From the NCBI GenBank assembly GCA_022592435.1, contig JABYQS010000144.1, positions 34,789-98,788 on the forward strand: a stretch of 64,000 nt of DNA, read 5' to 3'. The position numbers and the translations under genes are program-made. How positions within the stretch are numbered: position 1 is the first letter of the stretch; each line of letters begins with the position of its first letter. The notes under the pieces are model-generated. The model ran no database searches. It saw only the letters and a program-made list of their open reading frames with translations, and was not told the origin of the DNA. The stretch is from Cerioporus squamosus. Taxonomy: Eukaryota > Basidiomycota > Agaricomycetes > Polyporales > Polyporaceae. Of this stretch, positions 58,490 through 64,000 are shown in pieces.

Positions 58490-60050
58490 GGGGTATTGGG
58501 CTTTCCGGGATAATATACAGTCACCGTCCCGTGTTCACCAGTACGCCATACAGCATCGGATTCGCCCTGTAGTTGACGTGTTACTCAGTATCGCAATGAT
58601 CGGGTATATCAGGGCGGCCTACTGCACCTTGACCCAGTGGCTCTCTGAGAACGTCGGACAGTCCTTGGGATTGTCGGAAGAGTCCGCCATGTTGACTCTT
58701 CGGGAAGTGAGAGCCTAGAATACTTATGAAGCGTGTAAGGGACCAGTCCTATGCAACTAGAGTCTGGGAGGAGTACTGAAGCTTGAAGCTTCGCTTCGGT
58801 CGAGACGCTCACGGGAGAAGGCACATGGACTCGGCCATTTCCGTTCAAACGGTTTTAGTTAGCCCAGTAGACGTTGCTGAAACCATTGAACTGCAGCCGT
58901 GCATATGTCATCTCCGACTGGCGCAACTTGAAGCAGGTGACGCCACCAAATATGGCGGTACCAGGTCGAAAGCTTGGAAGCCACGATATGACGAACTGTC
59001 GCTCAGCGTCAGTGCACACGAACAAGCGCTAGTATTCGCCCTATAGCTAAGGTAGGCCCAGCACAGACTCGACTACGTCATGTGATCGAAATCTGTCACG
59101 CTGGGTCGGGTTTGGCTGGGCCGCGACAATGGAATTCAAACTTGAATGTAGGTAGCCACCAATCGCAAAATCCGGAACCAGCAGTCAATAGAGAAAGTGG
59201 TTTTTGACATTATTGTGGTTCTTGATTTTTAATGGAGGGCGTTGACCGAGAGCCTATCGAAAAGTTTGCACTGGCGCTTGGTTTCTTTGAGGCATTTGGG
59301 ATTGATGTCTATTCAGACACACGTGCACGAAGTCCCGAAGCGCGAGACTTAAAAAAATTGTCGGAACTTTCCGGCCTGCATCCCGATGCATCTAGATGGC
59401 TTTTTCATCCAGATGCACTTTCTATCTTGTTACTGCTAGTCTCGAAGCCAGCCGTTATATCACTACGTGCACCGCCCGAAAAAGTGTATGGCGAAAGAGG
59501 TGTGAAAGGCCATTGAGTGGTTATCTTTCACTGTTTTGGGGTCTAAGCGCCCGAAATACGGTGATAGTTTGCTGTAACGGCTCGAGGTCTTGAGGGACGA
59601 AGGGCGAGAGCGAGCGCGTTATGACAAGCAGACGAGGACAGAGAGCGAAGGTGAGCAGAAGCTCGAGACGAAACGGCATTGGCTAGACGAGGATACAGGA
59701 AAAACGGGAGCCCAAATATATAAGGAGATCAATAACGAATGAGTGCCTGTGGCGGTGATGGTAGCTAGCGCGGGCGAGCGTCGGGATACAAAACGGGAAG
59801 GCGGGCGCAGCAGCGAGGTGGAAAACTAACTACAGGAGTCCAGAACGTATCGTACGAGAGTCCGTGAGGCTCGTGTGATGGCAGGCCATCACATTTGCAC
59901 GGCGGGTGGGGGATTCCGTCACGCTGGGCATGTAGCGCCCAACCACGCCGCTTGACAGCAACCATGTTTGCGACTCACTCTGCGAGCTCGAGCTCATCCG
60001 CTTGCCCTTGCCGCCATGGACAAATATATTTCTCTCAACACTCTCTGCTA
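58490..60050. other. No recognised gene; one open stretch of unusual composition
   Basis: A 94-codon + strand frame at 59232-59516 (MEGVDREPIEKFALALGFFE) has ordinary-looking protein composition and a lower GC content than its surroundings; no family recognised. The rest, including 59590-59990, shows nothing I can support. Confidence 0.35.
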
Positions 60051-60058
60051 CTGCCCTC

Positions 60059-62745
60059 ATGGACGCTGCATCCATCGTCGCTGCTGCCAACCCCGACCAC
60101 AACTCGCATGCCGAAGATGTCGCGCATTCTGCTGACCTGCTGGACCGTGCTCACGCTCGCGCCACTGACAAGCATGCATACAAGTCCGAAGAGCTACGCA
60201 CAGAAGTACAGTGGGCACTCTTGGAGGCTTGCGATGTGACGGAGGCGTTGTTGTTGGGACTGGACACGGCGGTAATCGTGGGCACCGGGGCTGGGAAGAC
60301 GATGGCGTTCGTCATGCCACTGCTCATTGACAAGACGAAGAAGAAGAAAGTCATCATTATCTCACCGCTGAATGAGCTGGAGCTAGACCAGGTATGCACG
60401 AATTCTGTGACGCTCTGCAGGAGATGCTGAGGTGGGGGCCCGAAGGCTTGGAGGTTCAAGAAGATGGGACTGACAGCCGCCGCGGTGAATGGCGATGTAT
60501 ACAACATGAATTCGAAGTTGCACAACGTAAGTGCGATTCGCGCGTGCTGCAGTCGTTCATGCTAAACCAACATTGACCAGGACATTGTCGGCAATAGCTT
60601 TCAAGTCATCCTCACCTCCCCAGAGGTGTGCCTCAAGCACGAACTCTTCTCCCTCATCCATTGTCTGGAATTCATGCGTCATGTACTGTACATGGTCATC
60701 AACGAGGCCCATTGTGTCGTGCAGTGGGGAGAGAGCTTCCGCACAGGGTTCTCGGAATTGGTCACGATGTGTAGTCTCCTCGGTGGCGGGTGGCCTTTCC
60801 TCCTTATGTCAGCGACGCTTGTGTCGTTCATGCTCACCGACGTGTTCGCGAAGCTAGAGTTCAGTTCAGAAACGACGTACACAGTGAACCTAGGGAACGA
60901 CCACCCGAATATCACCCCCATCGTGCATCGTACCAAAGCCGCACAATCCTCCCTGCACATTCTAGAGTTCCTTGTACGCGACGTCCAGCCCAATTCAATC
61001 CTCCCTCGCGTCATTGTCTTCTTCAACACTCGCGACCTTGCCTTTCAGGCGTACCGCTACCTTCAAGAGTGTGCTCCGGACGATGTCGCTTCCCAAATTG
61101 ACTACTTGCATGCAGGGCGGAGCCGGAATGCATGGCGTCGTGCCATGCAGCATTTAGGGCGGAGCCGGAATGCACGGTGTCGTGCCATGCAGCATTTCCG
61201 GGATGGCCAGATCAACATACTATGTGCAATAGAGGCTGCAGGTATGGTAAGTCGTGTTGTGAAGGCTGTCGACGGTTTCTTCTAAGTTCTGACGCACATC
61301 TCAGGGAATGGACATCCCGGACATCGACATGAGCCTTCAATTTATGGCGGCGAGCTCTCTCTCTGTCTGGATACAGCGTGCTGGTCCCCACTGCAAGCGC
61401 CTTCGTTGTTCTTGCCCTGCTGCACACTTGCTGGCACTTGTGACCTGGGGTCGTGCTTGGGCTGCGAAGCGACCGCCTTCGGAGCGGCCCTCGGCCACCT
61501 GACCTGGAAGATGGCAGGTTCTACGAGTAAGATCGCAAACGCATGCTGGCCTGACCGCCCAGCACACCCGGGTAGCTGCCGCGACGAAGGGCAGAGCCAA
61601 GAGCAGGAAGGGTAAGACGGTTGCAGCCGCACCCAAGGGAAGGAAGAAAACAACAGGGTCCGAGTCGCAGAACACGAGGCCGCCAGATACATCGGAGCCT
61701 CAGTCGAGCACAACATCAGACGTGCAGGTGGGCGCGTTGCCAGCGGACACAGGGGTAGGCGAATCAAGGAGGACGAAGAGGACCGCCGAGGGAGAAGTCG
61801 TCGTCCAACTGGCTGCACCCTCCGCAGCCGAGATGTCATCAGCAACTGTTCCTAAACCCCTTGAAGCGCCAACATCCGCCGATGCTGGGCTGGTCCCTCC
61901 AGTGGGCGGTGTGCTTGAGTATAAGAAGAAAGCCGAAGATGGGATGCGCAGATGAGCAGGTGCAGAGACATGTCGCCGCGCCATCGCAGACGAGTACTTC
62001 GGCAACCCACCGCGACCAGGTAAGTGTCTGTTCCACCACGATGAAGCTTCCTAATCAGACTTGTTACAGGTCGCACAGACTCGCCTTTGCACCCGTGCTG
62101 CGATAACTGCGTCAAGGAGAAGGCTTCCCGAGGCGAACCGCTCACAGAGCCCGAGAACCGCGTCCTTCGTATCATCAACTCGATCGCTGGAAAAGTGGAC
62201 ACTGGGCGAGAGGATGCAGACATGGAATATGATGACGAGGGCCAAACGCATTGCATTCCGAGTCGATACCTAGGCGACGTAGCAATCACCTCCTCTTGTG
62301 CCGAGCACGTCTCGTACGATGGCGTATTGAGACATGGACCGAGAAGTACTCCTACTGTGCCTTCGGTCACCTCACCCTCCTCCCTGACAAGGTCCTCACG
62401 TCGCTCGCCACGCATGCACGTCTCCAGAGTGTCTCCGATGTCAAACAGGCACTCCCCTTATGGCCTTTCGCTGATGCACACGGTGCGGAGATACTCAGGT
62501 TTCTTGCAGATATTGATCTTCAGGTACAGCGCCAGAAGAAGGTCGCAGAGGATGCGAAGGTGGCGAAGGCCACCAAGAAGAAGGAGAAGCAGAATGAGGC
62601 CAGACGAGCAAAGCGGCAGAAGCAGAGGGATGTTTGGAAGGTTGATACTCGGTGGACAGGCTCTTTGGTTACGGTGGACTCGAGTGTACAGCAGATGTCG
62701 TCGGTGCGGTGGGCTCCCGTGATGACAGGATATAGCGCGTCGTGA
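60059..62745 (+). pseudogene. RecQ-like DEAD/DEAH helicase, broken
   Basis: Exons 60059-60391, 60446-60526, 60581-61246 and from 61305 join in phase. Motif I is GTGAGKT; SPLNELELDQ (Ia), the SAT motif, and the DEAH-equivalent, which here reads NEAH at 60701-60712 so the metal-binding Asp is lost. Motif V is in GMGMDIPDIDM. Motif VI reaches WIQRAG and then turns to nonsense because the next 174 bp are inverted (separate entry). Further damage: a 42-bp in-frame duplication at 61115-61198 (GRSRNA..RAMQH twice), TGA at 61953-61955 where RecQ relatives have Trp, and a frame change near 62250. The C terminus has CCDNC and the conserved LATHARLQSVSDVKQALP region. Family knowledge: RecQ-like helicases are expanded in Agaricomycetes. 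It is convergent with the DUF6589 gene. Confidence 0.8.
61385..61558 (+). other. 174-bp inversion inside the RecQ-like gene
   Basis: The minus strand of this segment reads RSGQHAFAILLVEPAIFQ, the expected continuation of motif VI, whereas the + strand does not. It is bounded by 7-bp inverted repeats gtgctgg (61378-61384) and ccagcac (61559-61565). Mentally flipping the segment restores a continuous frame on both sides (WIQRAG before; QHTRVAAATKGRAKSR after). Confidence 0.85.
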
Positions 62746-62769
62746 TATGGACTACAGTAGTATACAGAG

Positions 62770-64000
62770 TCAGTTGGTCTGTACAGAGGTATAGTCACAC
62801 CAATCATCCTCTGTGAAGTCTCGCTGCTGCACTCGATGCTTCGCCCATCGCCGGAATGCCCTCCCGTTGGTCAAGGCCCGCGTCCCTCGCCAGATAATGT
62901 CCTTAGCTTTGTCCTTGCTCGCGAGCGAACACGTAGTCACCGGAACATGCGCGTTAAGTTCGTGGTACTTCTCCTGAAGATGCGAGACATCCTTCTCCTT
63001 TGCAGGACTCGTGTGTGATTTCCCGCGTGACCCGTGGTTGACTTCGTGCTATCGAGTACCACAATGTGTTCCTTGGATACAGCATACATGGTAAATATGA
63101 TCAATACATGACCTACCTCGACGTGGTCCTTGACATTTCTCAGATTGACAGGGAATTGATGCTGAGGTCTTGTTGATGTAGCCCCAGCTTGCGTAAGGTC
63201 CCATGGCGGCGAAGGTGTACTTGATATGGCCAACATTGTGCTCTTGCGCGCGATCCGGAGGAATCCAAGAATCCGGCCGCTTTCCGGTGTTGACAAGCCA
63301 GCAATACTTCTGAATAAACTCCCTGTAAAACATGCGATGAGTAGCTGCATTGCGCGTGCCTAAATGCTCACTTCAGATCGTCCGGCCACTCCTTGTTGAG
63401 TCCCTGCAAGAGCTGGCAAACCTCAATCACATAGTTCTTGTTGGAGCTGCCCAGGAACCGGAAGAGCAAACGCAGCAACAAGTCCTCGATCGTCCGCACA
63501 TCTCCACACTTGATCGTGTCTCGAAGCAGACGGTAGTCCATGGCATCGCGGGCGAACATGATGTTCAGTCGCAGAAGAGGGTCTGTAGGAGGCTTGGGTG
63601 GTTCAGTAGGGGTAGGCAAAGTGTCGTGGCGAGAGAGCACAAGAGTAGAAGCGTAGTTGTCGAGTATGTAAGCTGCCAGAGCGTAAAGCTCCTCCGGGGT
63701 ACGGAAACAAAGCTCCTCCAGAGAATTGACCCCGGCAGCGACTCACCAGAGATCGCGGATCCGGGCCTCAAAGGTGTGATCAAAGGCTTCCTCAAAGGTG
63801 TGATGGAATGTGCCTTGTGTTGAGGTCTTCTGCAGACCGTGTCGGTCCATGACCTCGAAAGCATGAACAAGACCAAGTGCGGCGTGTGAGAGGTAGTACT
63901 GATCATGCAAAGAATGCTCGACGGCAAAGACAAGGTGGAAGAACCCAGGCTGGGGCAAGAGCCAGTCGCGGCGGTCGAACGGTTGTAGTCGTCACAGGAG
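62770..64000 (-). CDS. DUF6589-type protein, partial at the window edge, one frameshift
   Basis: The minus-strand gene continues beyond 64000, so its N terminus is missing. Visible exons include LLLRLLFRFLGSSNKNYVIE and GLNKEWPDDLK, joined across a GTGAGC...CAG intron to EFIQKYCWLVNTGKRPDSW and RAQEHNVGHIKYTFAAMGPY, the heart of DUF6589. Then NVKDHVE and a C-terminal KEKDVSHLQEKYHELNAHVP. Family knowledge: DUF6589 proteins are abundant in Agaricomycetes and often repeated; role unknown. An extra T near 63150 separates the SASIP and VNLRNVKDHV frames, so this copy may be inactive. Stop at 62770; tail to tail with the RecQ-like gene. Confidence 0.65.

Noticed and set aside
61342..61845. Minus-strand 167-codon frame as an independent gene
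   Set aside because: Only its middle part resembles a protein, and that part is the inverted piece of the RecQ-like gene.

Overview
The window looks like a basidiomycete (Agaricomycetes-type) fungal genome. Genes are broken by short introns of about 50-70 bp that begin GTRNGT (sometimes GCAAGT) and end in a CTGAC-like branch site followed by CAG. The recognisable families fit this: a SUN-domain protein, a C-terminal MYND finger protein, RFC1, a RecQ-like helicase, a DUF6589-type protein, a MULE-like transposase and a Tad-like LINE RNase H. No bacterial operon, rRNA or CRISPR was seen. The recognition is from memory; no database search was possible. Where a gene model is given exon by exon, the splice sites were read by hand and the phases checked.

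Layout. 0-2.3 kb: no convincing gene. 2.3-3.5 kb (-): SUN-domain gene. 3.7-5.3 kb (-): partly resolved gene with a Cys-rich finger. 5.9-6.8 kb (+): small disordered protein. 7.1-8.1 kb: copy A of a three-copy, intron-bearing repeat. 9.0-10.1 kb (+): nucleotidyltransferase-fold gene. 11.2-14.6 kb (-): decayed RFC1. 14.7-18.5 kb: gene-poor, with a GA-rich tract. 18.6-20.5 kb (-): reading frame split by a TIR element with a 9-bp target duplication. 21.0-21.3 kb: MITE. 21.8-23.4 kb (-): one broken and one unknown gene. 24.4-27.9 kb (+): RING gene and MYND gene. 28.0-29.1 kb: repeat copy B. 29.3-29.9 kb (+): small Cys-rich protein with a SUMO-interaction-like motif. 31.3-32.0 kb: diverged repeats. 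32.3-32.9 kb (-): Pro/Gln-rich gene. 33.9-34.7 kb: LTR-like segment. 36.0-41.3 kb (-): MULE-like transposase and an adjacent unknown gene. 43.4-43.8 kb: second MITE. 44.2-48.1 kb: three unknown genes. 48.3-49.1 kb: repeat copy C, inverted. 49.9-51.6 kb (-): five-exon unknown gene. 53.3-54.3 kb (+): LINE RNase H relic. 55.2-55.6 kb (-): paralogue of the 44-kb gene. 56.4-58.5 kb: gene carrying a 189-bp tandem array. 60.0-62.8 kb (+): broken RecQ-like helicase with an internal inversion. 62.8-64.0 kb (-): DUF6589-type gene running off the edge.

The overall picture is an accessory, transposon-rich region. Several genes have multiple independent disabling changes (RFC1, RecQ, DUF6589, transposase), while others (SUN, MYND, RING, nucleotidyltransferase) read cleanly. 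The strongest observations are the 174-bp inversion in helicase motif VI of the RecQ-like gene, the TIR element whose removal rejoins a reading frame, the three-copy repeat that carries its own introns and duplicates an exon-intron unit, and the RFC1 copy with four lesions.
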